NCBI RefSeq assembly: GCF_024345795.1 | Contig: NZ_JAGQBU010000020.1 | Coordinates: forward strand, 1-50,506 | Source: Synechococcus sp. J7-Johnson | GTDB taxonomy: Bacteria; Cyanobacteriota; Cyanobacteriia; PCC-6307; Cyanobiaceae | DNA length: 50,506 bases | Direction: 5' to 3' | Shown here: positions 43,991-50,506 of the stretch, one piece after another | Layout of the letters: the number at the start of each line of letters is the position of its first letter | How positions within the stretch are numbered: the stretch's first letter is position 1 | Program-made: the position numbers and the translations under genes | Notes under the pieces: model-generated | What the model was told of the DNA's origin: nothing | What the model saw: only the letters and a program-made list of their open reading frames with translations | The model's database searches: none

Positions 43991-45052
43991 GTGGATACGA
44001 TTTCTTTCCCCGAGCCCCTGCGTCGCCGGCAGCTGCTGCTGACAGGGCTCGCTGCCCTGCCCCTGGCCGTGGCGGCTGCCACCACCTTTGACGCATCTCA
44101 AGCTGAGGCCCAACAAGCACCAAAGCCGCTGACCCTCACTGTTGTGTCCTACGCCGTCACCAAGAACGCCTACGACAGAATCTTCAAGCTGTTCTCTGAT
44201 GATTGGAAGAAAAAATCAGGGCAGACCGTCACCTTCAGGGGCAGTTACGGCGGCTCCGGCTCCCAGACCCGCGCTGTGATTGATGGACTGGAAGCCGATG
44301 TGGTCAGCCTGGCCATGGCCGCTGACGTGAACAAGATCCAGCAAGCAGGCCTGATCAAACCAGGCTGGGAAAAGGAAAACCCGAACAACTCCACACCCAT
44401 CAACTCCACCGTGGTGGCCTTCGTGCGTCCCGGCAATCCCAAGAAAATCAATAGCTGGCGAGACCTCGACAACAAAAACGTGGACGTGGTCACGGCCAAC
44501 CCGAAGACCTCCGGCGGAGCCCGCTGGAACTTCCTGGCCCTCTGGGGCGCCATCACCCGCTCGGGTGGCTCGGAAGCCCAGGCCCGCAGCTTCATCACCG
44601 GTGTCTACAAGAATGCCGATGTGCTGCCCAAGGACGCCCGCGAAGCCACCGATCTGTTCATCAAGCGCAAGCAGGGCGATGTGCTGCTGAACTGGGAAAC
44701 AGAAGCGATTCTGGCCAAGCAGAAAGGGGAATGGTCAGCCCCGTACAAACTGTTCAGCCCCAACGTATTAACGGAGCAGCCCGTCACCGTGGTTGACAAA
44801 GTGGTGGATAGCCGTGGCAGCCGCAAGGTGGCGGAGGCCTTCGTGAAGTTCCTCTATACGCCCCAGGCCCAGAAGATCTTCGTGGACAACGGCTTCCGCC
44901 CCGTGACACCTCAGGGCAAGGCCTATGCCAAGGGCAAATTCCAGAACGCGAGCTTCTTCAGGGTGAGTGATTTCGGTGGCTGGGCCGGCGTCGACAAAAA
45001 GTTCTTCGGCAAAGGCGGGATCTGGGATCAGATCTTCGCCAGGACCCGCTGA
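43991..45052 (+). CDS. sbpA: sulfate-binding protein, Tat-type signal
   Basis: 353 residues from GTG 43991. RRRQLLLTGLAALPLAVAAAT is a signal with consecutive arginines before the hydrophobic part, so Tat export is possible. The mature protein, LTVVSYAVTKNAYDRIFKLF, GSYGGSGSQTRAVIDGLEADVVSLAMA and ANPKTSGGARWNFLALWG, is the classic sulfate/thiosulfate-binding fold. Delivers sulfate to CysTW in the periplasm. It is followed after 103 bases by a second, related gene. Confidence 0.95.
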   Translation: MDTISFPEPLRRRQLLLTGLAALPLAVAAATTFDASQAEAQQAPKPLTLTVVSYAVTKNAYDRIFKLFSDDWKKKSGQTVTFRGSYGGSGSQTRAVIDGLEADVVSLAMAADVNKIQQAGLIKPGWEKENPNNSTPINSTVVAFVRPGNPKKINSWRDLDNKNVDVVTANPKTSGGARWNFLALWGAITRSGGSEAQARSFITGVYKNADVLPKDAREATDLFIKRKQGDVLLNWETEAILAKQKGEWSAPYKLFSPNVLTEQPVTVVDKVVDSRGSRKVAEAFVKFLYTPQAQKIFVDNGFRPVTPQGKAYAKGKFQNASFFRVSDFGGWAGVDKKFFGKGGIWDQIFARTR

Positions 45053-45105
45053 AACAGGACGTCCACCAGAGCGCCAGATGCAGGACAGGCAGGATTGACG
45101 GATCC

Positions 45106-45150
45106 CCGGTCGGACAACCGTGGTATTCTGTACCTCGAATTTCCGACCGG
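45106..45150. repeat. 9-bp inverted repeat in the leader of the second sulfate-binding gene
   Basis: CCGGTCGGA (45106-45114) and TCCGACCGG (45142-45150) are perfectly complementary, with 27 bases between. The loop contains TATTCT, a possible -10. The right arm ends five bases before the presumed GTG start. It could be a leader hairpin or an operator pair. Confidence 0.45.
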
Positions 45151-45155
45151 AAAAC

Positions 45156-46196
45156 GTGACCAATGCTCCCCAGCACCTCTCCGCCCTGCTTGCGGCTGGC
45201 TCTCTGGTCCTCCTGCCCGCCTGCGGTGGGCCACCGCAAAGCTCCGGCAATGGCGACCCGGACGGCCAGAAACAGCTACTGCTTGTGAGTTACGCCGTCA
45301 CCAAGGGGGCTTACGACCGGATCGTTCCCAAGTTCATCTCGGAATGGAAAGCCAAAACGGGCCAGGAGCTGGAGATCAAAACCAGCTACGGCGGCTCAGG
45401 CACCCAGACCAGGGCGGTGATCGATGGCCTCGATGCCGATGTGGTGACCCTGGCCCTCTCGGCTGACGTACTCAAGCTCGAGGAATCGGGACTGGTGGAT
45501 GCCGGCTGGGAGAAGGAGTTGCCCAACAACAGCATCATCACCAACTCAACGGTGGCTTTCCTGACCCGTCCGGGTAACCCCAAGCAGATCACCTCCTGGG
45601 CCGATCTGATCAAGCCAGGCATCACGGTGGTGACAGCCAATCCCAAAACTTCAGGCGGTGCCCGCTGGAACTTCCTGGGCCTCTGGGGCTCTGTGACCCA
45701 GACGGGAGGCAACCAACAGCAGGCCGAGGCCTATGTGAGCAGCGTGTACAAAAACGTTGACAACCTGCCTAAGGATGCGCGAGAAGCCTCCGACGTGTTC
45801 CTCAAGAAAGATCAGGGTGATGTGCTTCTGAACTACGAAAACGAGGCCATCCTTGCCACCAGGACCGGTGATCTAAAAGATCCGTTCCTGGTGCCAGAAG
45901 TGAACATCCGCATCGAGGGTCCGGTTGCCGTGGTAGACAAGAATGTGGAGCGAAAGGGCACCCGTAAGGCGGCAGAAGCCCTTGCCAAGTATCTGTTCTC
46001 AGAAGAAGCACAGGCCATCTTTGCCGAGGAGGGATTCCGCCCCACCAACCCCACGATCTGGTCACAAGTCAAAGATCGCTTTGCCCCCGTCAAGCAGTAC
46101 TTCACTGTGCAGGACTTCGGAGGCTGGGGCCTGGTGAACAAGGAGTTCTTCGGTAAAGACGGACTCTGGGATCGTCTCTTCGCCAAAACCCGCTGA
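45156..46196 (+). CDS. sulfate-binding lipoprotein, second copy
   Basis: 346 residues from GTG 45156 (an upstream GTG at 45120 is possible). SALLAAGSLVLLPACGG ends in a lipobox (LPAC), so it is anchored by a lipid-modified cysteine, unlike its neighbour. LLVSYAVTKGAYDRIVPKF, TSYGGSGTQTRAVIDGLDADVV and ANPKTSGGARWNFLGLWGS match sulfate-binding proteins. A duplicated, differently exported copy. It is seven bases from the next gene. Confidence 0.95.
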   Translation: MTNAPQHLSALLAAGSLVLLPACGGPPQSSGNGDPDGQKQLLLVSYAVTKGAYDRIVPKFISEWKAKTGQELEIKTSYGGSGTQTRAVIDGLDADVVTLALSADVLKLEESGLVDAGWEKELPNNSIITNSTVAFLTRPGNPKQITSWADLIKPGITVVTANPKTSGGARWNFLGLWGSVTQTGGNQQQAEAYVSSVYKNVDNLPKDAREASDVFLKKDQGDVLLNYENEAILATRTGDLKDPFLVPEVNIRIEGPVAVVDKNVERKGTRKAAEALAKYLFSEEAQAIFAEEGFRPTNPTIWSQVKDRFAPVKQYFTVQDFGGWGLVNKEFFGKDGLWDRLFAKTR

Positions 46197-46203
46197 TCCG
46201 GCC

Positions 46204-47025
46204 ATGTGCGAGCTGCTGGCCCTCAACGCCAACACCCCCACCGACATGGGCTTTTCCTTTCGGGGACTCAGTCGCCGCGGTGGTGTCACCGGCGAGCACG
46301 CCGATGGCTGGGGGCTGGCCAGTTTCAGCCCCACTGGCCATGGCCTCACCCTGCTGCGGGAGGACGCCCCGGCCGCCTTCTCCGCCCTGGCGAATCAACT
46401 GTCTGAAAGCTCTGCCAAGGCTCTGGTGAGCATCGCCCACATCCGTCAGGCGACCCGCGGGGTGGTGGCGCTGGAGAACTGCCATCCCTTCGCGCGCACC
46501 TGGCAGGGCCAGAGCTGGGTGCTGGCCCACAACGGCGACCTGAAGGGCGAGATCCCCCTGGGCGTTCGCTATCGCCCGTTCGGCACAACCGACAGCGAGG
46601 CCGCCTTCTGCTGGATCCTCGAGCAGCTCGATCTAGCCCGGGTTGATCCGGAGGATGCCGGTGCCCTGTTTGCCCTCCTGCATAACTGCGCCTCGCAGCT
46701 GGCCCAGCGAGGCACCTTCAATGCCCTGATCAGCAATGGCCAGTGGCTGTTTGCCACCGCCACCACCCGGTTGCACTGGCTCAGCCGCCGGGCCCCCTTT
46801 CGCACTGCCACCCTGGCCGATGCGCCCCTTCAGGTGGATTTCTCCGCCCTCACCACAGCCCATGATGTGGTGACGATCCTGAGCACGGAGCCCCTCACCA
46901 CCGATGAGTTGTGGCACCCCTTTCAGAAGGGTGAGTCGATGCTGCTGATCAACGGCGAGATCCGTCAGCGCAGCAACGCAGCAGCGCCGCAGCAAGAGCC
47001 CCATCCGGTTGGAGTGGGGTTGTGA
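46204..47025 (+). CDS. class II glutamine amidotransferase-like protein
   Basis: 273 residues starting MCELLALNAN; Cys2 is the N-terminal nucleophile after Met removal. RRGGVTGEHADGWGLASF, IAHIRQATRGVVALENCHPFAR and WVLAHNGDLKG are the class II (YafJ/EgtC-like) glutaminase motifs. No synthetase domain is attached, so the acceptor is unknown. It follows the sulfate-binding lipoprotein by seven bases and precedes chrA by 25, so it is co-transcribed with sulfate uptake; a link to sulfur-containing amides or thiols (as EgtC in ergothioneine) is conceivable but unproven. Confidence 0.88.
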   Translation: MCELLALNANTPTDMGFSFRGLSRRGGVTGEHADGWGLASFSPTGHGLTLLREDAPAAFSALANQLSESSAKALVSIAHIRQATRGVVALENCHPFARTWQGQSWVLAHNGDLKGEIPLGVRYRPFGTTDSEAAFCWILEQLDLARVDPEDAGALFALLHNCASQLAQRGTFNALISNGQWLFATATTRLHWLSRRAPFRTATLADAPLQVDFSALTTAHDVVTILSTEPLTTDELWHPFQKGESMLLINGEIRQRSNAAAPQQEPHPVGVGL

Positions 47026-47050
47026 TCGCCCCGAACCGGATCGGCCTGGC

Positions 47051-48442
47051 ATGACCAGCTCCCCAACACCAGCTCTATCCATGCCGGCGGCTTCTCAGGC
47101 CTCAGCCGTGAGCCTGAGCGAGGCGTCACGTTTCTGGCTGAAGCTCGGGCTGGTGAGCTTCGGTGGGCCGGCAGGGCAGATCGCCCTGTTGCACCGGGAG
47201 CTGGTGGAGCGGCGGCGCTGGTTGAGCGAGCGGCGCTTCCTGCATGCCCTCAACTACTGCATGCTTCTGCCCGGTCCGGAGGCCACCCAGCTGGCCACCT
47301 ATCTGGGCTGGCTGATGCATGGGGTGTCTGGTGGCCTGATCGCCGGTGGGCTGTTTCTGGCCCCCTCGGTGCTGGTGCTCACGGCCCTGGCCACGGTCTA
47401 TGCCCTCTGGGGCCAGCTGCCCCTGCTCGTTTCGGTGTTTGCCGTTCTCAAGCCGACCGTGCTGGCGATCGTGCTGGTGGCGGCCTGGCGGCTGGGCCTG
47501 CGGACCCTGCGCACCCCCGTGCTGCTCGGCATTGCCGTCGCGGCGTTTCTGGCTCTGGCGGTGTTGCAGCTTCCCTATCCACTGGTGGTGGTGGGCGCAG
47601 CCCTCTGCGGCCTGGTGGTGGGCCGCTGGCGATCGGGGCTGTTGCTGGTGCCAGGTCATTCAGCCCCACCGGCTCAGCAGACCAAAAGCACCACAGCATC
47701 AAACGCCGGCATGTCCGAGGTGGAGCCCATCCACGGAGACCAAACGTCGACGCCGGAGCACGCCCGCTTCTGCCGCCGCCGCCTGGCACTCACCCTGCTG
47801 GCCTGGGGATTGGCCCTGCTCATTCCCCTGGCGCTGCTCACCGCTGCCGGCGGCTGGAACGGCAACCTCGCGCTGATGGCCCGCTTTTTCTCCCGGGTGG
47901 CGCTGCTGAGCTTCGGTGGGGCCTATGCCGTGCTGCCCTATGTGGCCCAGGGGGCGGTTGAGCAGTTCGGCTGGCTCTCAGCCGGCCAGATGGTCGATGG
48001 CCTGGCCCTGGGGGAAACCACCCCGGGCCCGCTGATCATGGTGGTGGCCTTCGTGGGGTTCATGGGCGGCTGGAACAGCACCCAGGGCAGCTGGCCCGCC
48101 GCCGCCGCCGCCACCCTGGTCACGGTGTGGTTCACCTTTCTTCCCTCCTTCGGATTCATCCTGGCCGGGGCGCCGCTCGTGGAGGCCAGCCGCGGCGACC
48201 TGCGCCTGGGCGCACCGCTCACAGCGATCACCGCCGCAGTGGTGGGGGTGATCGCCAGCCTGGCGGTGTTCTTCGCCGGACCGGTGCTCTGGCCCAACGG
48301 ACGCCTTAATCCCGCAGCAGCACTGGTGGTGGCCCTCGCCCTGCTGGTCCTGGTGAAACTGCGCTGGAGTGTGCTGCAGGTGATTGGCGCAGCTGCAGCC
48401 ATCGGTGCCGGAACCCAACTGCTGACGCAGCTGGTGGAGTGA
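47051..48442 (+). CDS. chrA: ChrA chromate transporter (two-domain)
   Basis: 463 residues from ATG 47051 (47009 and 47081 also possible). Two chromate-transport domains: FWLKLGLVSFGGPAGQIALLH with PGPEATQLATYLGWL in the first, FFSRVALLSFGGAYAVLPYVA with ALGETTPGPLIMVVAFVGF in the second, separated by a low-complexity linker around 210-250. ChrA proteins extrude chromate or act on sulfate-like oxyanions. Chromate enters through sulfate permeases, so a chrA in a sulfate operon makes sense. Confidence 0.93.
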   Translation: MTSSPTPALSMPAASQASAVSLSEASRFWLKLGLVSFGGPAGQIALLHRELVERRRWLSERRFLHALNYCMLLPGPEATQLATYLGWLMHGVSGGLIAGGLFLAPSVLVLTALATVYALWGQLPLLVSVFAVLKPTVLAIVLVAAWRLGLRTLRTPVLLGIAVAAFLALAVLQLPYPLVVVGAALCGLVVGRWRSGLLLVPGHSAPPAQQTKSTTASNAGMSEVEPIHGDQTSTPEHARFCRRRLALTLLAWGLALLIPLALLTAAGGWNGNLALMARFFSRVALLSFGGAYAVLPYVAQGAVEQFGWLSAGQMVDGLALGETTPGPLIMVVAFVGFMGGWNSTQGSWPAAAAATLVTVWFTFLPSFGFILAGAPLVEASRGDLRLGAPLTAITAAVVGVIASLAVFFAGPVLWPNGRLNPAAALVVALALLVLVKLRWSVLQVIGAAAAIGAGTQLLTQLVE

Positions 48443-48498
48443 GCGCTGTCGCCATTCAGGTGGTCAGTGGCCTGTGAATCGGCCTGGACAGCGCTTTC
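48442..48498 (+). terminator. hairpin after chrA
   Basis: AGCGCTGTC (48442-48450) starts in the chrA stop codon and pairs with GACAGCGCT (48487-48495), followed by TTT. The 36-base loop may fold further. The T tract is short, so a rho-independent terminator is only probable. Confidence 0.4.
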
Positions 48499-48556
48499 CC
48501 GGTAGCTCGGAGGCCATTCATGAAACGCTTTAATTGTATGAACGGCTACAAAACTG

Positions 48557-49075
48557 ATGGCCTGGCGCCGGATTCAGGAGCAGCGGCTGCGCGGCCGGGC
48601 CTTTCAGCCCCGCTTTGAGCTCCATGAGGTCGTGGCGTCATGGCTGGGCGGTCTGCTGGCGATCACAGCTCTGAGTCTGATCAGTTCCTGGAGCCACTAC
48701 CCCCTGGTCGTCGCACCCTTCGGAGCCTCCACCGTGCTGTTGTTCGGCCATCCCAGCAGCCCCCTGGCCCAGCCGCGCAACATCGTGTTGGGCAACACGG
48801 TGGCGGCCGCCGTGAGTGTGGTATGTGTGGCAAGCCTGGGCCGTACTCCCTGGGCGATGGGCCTGGCGGTTGGGGTCACGATCGCCCTGGGACAGCTGCT
48901 GCGCTGCCTGCATCCGCCTGCCGGTGCCGTCGCCCTGCTGGGCGTGCTGCTCAAGGTCCAGCCCGGATTCGTGGTGATGCCGATGCTGACGGGTTCCCTG
49001 CTGCTGACGCTGATGGCGGTGCTGTTCAGCCGTCTGCGGCCCAGGGATGACCCCTATCCCCACCACTGGTTCTGA
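48557..49075 (+). CDS. HPP-family membrane protein
   Basis: 172 residues, four membrane helices. LRCLHPPAGAVALLGVLLK carries the HPP motif of the family, and PFGASTVLLFGHPSSPLAQPRN is its conserved first loop. Plant and cyanobacterial members have been linked to nitrite uptake, but most are untested. Start ATG 48557, AT-rich upstream (TTTAATTGTATG). Convergent with the VOC gene, nine bases apart. Confidence 0.9.
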   Translation: MAWRRIQEQRLRGRAFQPRFELHEVVASWLGGLLAITALSLISSWSHYPLVVAPFGASTVLLFGHPSSPLAQPRNIVLGNTVAAAVSVVCVASLGRTPWAMGLAVGVTIALGQLLRCLHPPAGAVALLGVLLKVQPGFVVMPMLTGSLLLTLMAVLFSRLRPRDDPYPHHWF

Positions 49076-49084
49076 TCAGGCGGC

Positions 49085-49459
49085 TCAGGCCTGAACCAGC
49101 AACAGCAGGCGGTTGCCCTCGGGATCCAGCAGCCAGGCTTCCACCCCGAACGGTTCCTGCCGCGGGGGGGTGAGCAGCGATGCCCCCTGGGCTGTTGCCT
49201 GCCCAATCCAGCTGTGCAGCACCTGGGTGGAAGCGCCGCCATCGGCGTGGCGTTGCAGGCACAGCGCCAGACGGCCCAGTTGCCGGGGCTGGGGCCGGCT
49301 GCTCGACGGGGCATAGATCTCCAGGAACCCGCCGGCAGGCCAGGTCACCCGCCAGTGGGAGGCGCTCAGGCCCTGCTGCGGCTCCACCCCAAGCAGGCAG
49401 CCATAGAAGCAGGCCAGTGCCGCTGGATCGTCGGCGGCCAGCACGATCGAGCCCTTCAT
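49085..49459 (-). CDS. VOC/glyoxalase-family protein
   Basis: 124 residues from ATG 49457-49459. KGSIVLAADDPAALACFYGCLLGVEPQQG starts a vicinal-oxygen-chelate fold and EAWLLDPEGNRLLLLVQA ends it (DPEGN is typical). One VOC module, probably dimeric. Substrate unknown. Its ATG overlaps the end of the CDGSH gene by four bases, so it is translated with it. Confidence 0.82.
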   Translation of the reverse strand: MKGSIVLAADDPAALACFYGCLLGVEPQQGLSASHWRVTWPAGGFLEIYAPSSSRPQPRQLGRLALCLQRHADGGASTQVLHSWIGQATAQGASLLTPPRQEPFGVEAWLLDPEGNRLLLLVQA

Positions 49460-49722
49460 CTCCACCAGCTCCAACACGGCTTTGCGGCCGCTCGACCATG
49501 GCTGCCGTCGCAGAGGGGATAGCGGCGGGAGCGGCCGCAACCGCACATCAGCACGGTGCCCGCCTCCTCCAGCTGAACCTCACGGGCAATCAGCCCACTG
49601 CCCAGATGGGCGCCATCGCAGAACCAGCCCTGGCGGCTGCGGCGGCAGCTGCAGAGGTAGGAGCGGCCGGCGGGCAGATCAAGCGGCTGGGGGCCGTCAA
49701 CTGGGGGAACGGGCCCTGACAT
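49456..49722 (-). CDS. double-CDGSH iron-sulfur protein
   Basis: 88 residues from ATG 49720-49722. Two CDGSH-type 2Fe-2S motifs: CSCRRSRQGWFCDGAH and CGCGRSRRYPLCDGSH, each with three Cys and one His. This tandem form (mitoNEET-like/Miner2 type in bacteria) binds two 2Fe-2S clusters. Probable role in redox or cluster transfer. Middle gene of a three-gene minus-strand operon with one- to four-base overlaps. Confidence 0.9.
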   Translation of the reverse strand: MSGPVPPVDGPQPLDLPAGRSYLCSCRRSRQGWFCDGAHLGSGLIAREVQLEEAGTVLMCGCGRSRRYPLCDGSHGRAAAKPCWSWWR

Positions 49723-49910
49723 CAGCGCACAATCCCCCGAATCAACGCCTGTCCCCAGTCTGAGCTGGCACACAGACGTTCGCGAGGGAAGGGCGCCGCA
49801 ACAGCCTGATCGCGCTGGCTTTTGGACGGCGATCCCCGGATCCGCACCCGGTAGGCGCAGTGGACCGGTCCGAGCTGCTCCTTGAGCATCAGGGTGAGCA
49901 TCGTTGTCAT
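49722..49910 (-). CDS. small protein of unknown function
   Basis: 62 residues from ATG 49908-49910: MTTMLTLMLKEQLGPVHCAYRVRIRG and so on, basic. Its stop overlaps the CDGSH start by one base. No domain recognised. On the other strand lies the cbiX relic, starting close to it, so its 5' end sits at the junction where cbiX lost its N-terminal part. Confidence 0.5.
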   Translation of the reverse strand: MTTMLTLMLKEQLGPVHCAYRVRIRGSPSKSQRDQAVAAPFPRERLCASSDWGQALIRGIVR

Positions 49911-49954
49911 CTCAATGGCGCCCACGACGCCACCAGCAGGCCCGCGAGGGCCAC

Positions 49955-50454
49955 GTGGTGCGCCTGGGCATTCGCAGCATCGTGGTGTTCCCCTGCTTCC
50001 TGTTCTCCGGGGTGCTGGTAAGCCGCATCTATCATCACAGCGACCGGGTGGCGGCCGACCACCCCGAGCTGGAGTTCCTCAAAGCTGCTTATCTCAGCGA
50101 CCATCCCCTGGTGATCGACACCTTCCGCGAGCGCCTGGAGGAGGTTGTGCGCGGGGACACGCAGATGAACTGTTCCCTCTGCAAGCAACGCGCCTAGGTG
50201 CTCGGCTTCGAGACCGAAGTGGGGCGCCCAAGCACAGCCATCACCACCATGTAGAAGGGCTGGGCGAACCCTGCCAGCTCTGTGAGCGGAAATGCACTGG
50301 GGCCTGCCAGCCCACTGGAGTGCATCTGCAGGCGCAGAGCCACGAACATATCCACACCCCCTACCCCCATGCCGACCACCCAGGGCTGCCTAAAAGTGTG
50401 ATCAAGCCGTGCCTGGGGCCAGGCTGCCCTCTCCCAGCGCCAGCATCCGGCTGA
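49955..50454 (+). pseudogene. cbiX: cbiX (sirohydrochlorin cobaltochelatase) remnant
   Basis: Only the C-terminal part remains. LGIRSIVVFPCFLFSGVLVSRIYHHSDRVAADHPELEF, AAYLSDHPLVIDTF and MNCSLCKQRA are the end of a cyanobacterial CbiX. Then an in-frame TAG (50195-50197) is followed by LGFETEVG and a one-base frame change near 50221. After that the tail HSHHHHVEGLGEP, CERKC and HTPYPHADHPGLP continues in the next frame, matching the His-rich CbiX tail. The N-terminal two thirds are absent. The gene inserts cobalt into sirohydrochlorin in vitamin B12 synthesis; this copy cannot be functional. Confidence 0.75.
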
Positions 50455-50506
50455 TGTCATGGGCCACCTCCTGCTGGCCGGCATGGATCGATCGAAAACC
50501 GCTCCC
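50402..50506 (-). CDS. C-terminal end of an unidentified gene (runs off the window)
   Basis: 35 codons open from the window edge to a TGA at 50402-50404: FRSIHAGQQEVAHDISRMLALGEG. The segment looks like the end of a helical domain, but I cannot assign a family. The frame is in phase with the edge, so it may continue beyond 50506. Confidence 0.35.
   Translation of the reverse strand, partial: GSGFRSIHAGQQEVAHDISRMLALGEGSLAPGTA

Overview
The window looks like chromosome from a unicellular alpha-cyanobacterium of the Cyanobium/Synechococcus type. The DNA is GC-rich. The HIP1 octamer GCGATCGC recurs (for example at 6469, 7949, 9433, 17085, 24146, 25300, 29385 and 42635). Genes typical of oxygenic phototrophs are present: the Mg-protoporphyrin monomethyl ester cyclase acsF, a cyanobacterial sulfate-permease cluster with a CysR-like regulator, glgX, PhoX and cbiX remnants. 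All identifications are from reading the sequence; no database search was run.

Left edge (1-3160): a visibly AT-richer, decayed accessory patch. It holds the start of an ISAs1-type transposase running off the window, a frameshifted TauE-like exporter cut short beside it, an OFA-family MFS transporter, and about 1 kb without a convincing gene that contains two 21-bp tandem repeats resembling an IS end. A possible structured RNA leader lies before katG. Then come katG (converging on folP), a tRNA-Ser(UGA) and a secreted GHL10/DUF187 protein.

7750-14097 is a six-gene minus-strand operon with every junction overlapping: ArsR regulator, pentapeptide-repeat protein, HlyD adaptor, double ABC ATPase and two ABC-2 permeases. 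Divergent from it is acsF, coupled to a small glycosyltransferase-like gene. Next are a divergent transketolase, glgX, a SHOCT-domain protein with an internal duplication, an HtpX-like protease, and a MacAB-type efflux operon.

26561-28621 holds the most unusual gene of the window: one reading frame joining a heme oxygenase domain to a complete HemN-type radical-SAM coproporphyrinogen III dehydrogenase. With acsF nearby it recalls the low-oxygen chlA(II)-ho2-hemN set of other cyanobacteria, here with two of the three activities fused. It converges on an acetolactate-decarboxylase-like protein with a C-terminal CARDB-like domain, coupled to a YciI-like gene.

30954-35124: pdxH, then a reactive-sulfur module: persulfide dioxygenase-rhodanese fusion, rhodanese with membrane anchor, TauE exporter, ICMT-like methyltransferase and an ArsR regulator with cysteines placed as in BigR/SqrR. 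PhoX-like phosphatase, an orphan Nif11-like small protein, a membrane protein of unknown function, YnfA and a double-cupin protein follow.

39603-48442 is the sulfate cluster: cysW and cysT on the minus strand, divergent cysA, a CRP-family CysR-like regulator with a coupled small gene, an Rrf2 regulator, two tandem sulfate-binding proteins (one Tat-like, one lipoprotein), a class II glutamine amidotransferase and chrA. A 20-bp element (17 of 20 identical) is shared by the cysA/cysT and Rrf2/sbpA promoter regions. The right end has an HPP-family membrane protein, a three-gene VOC/double-CDGSH/small-protein operon, a decayed cbiX fragment with a stop and a frameshift, and the end of an unidentified gene.
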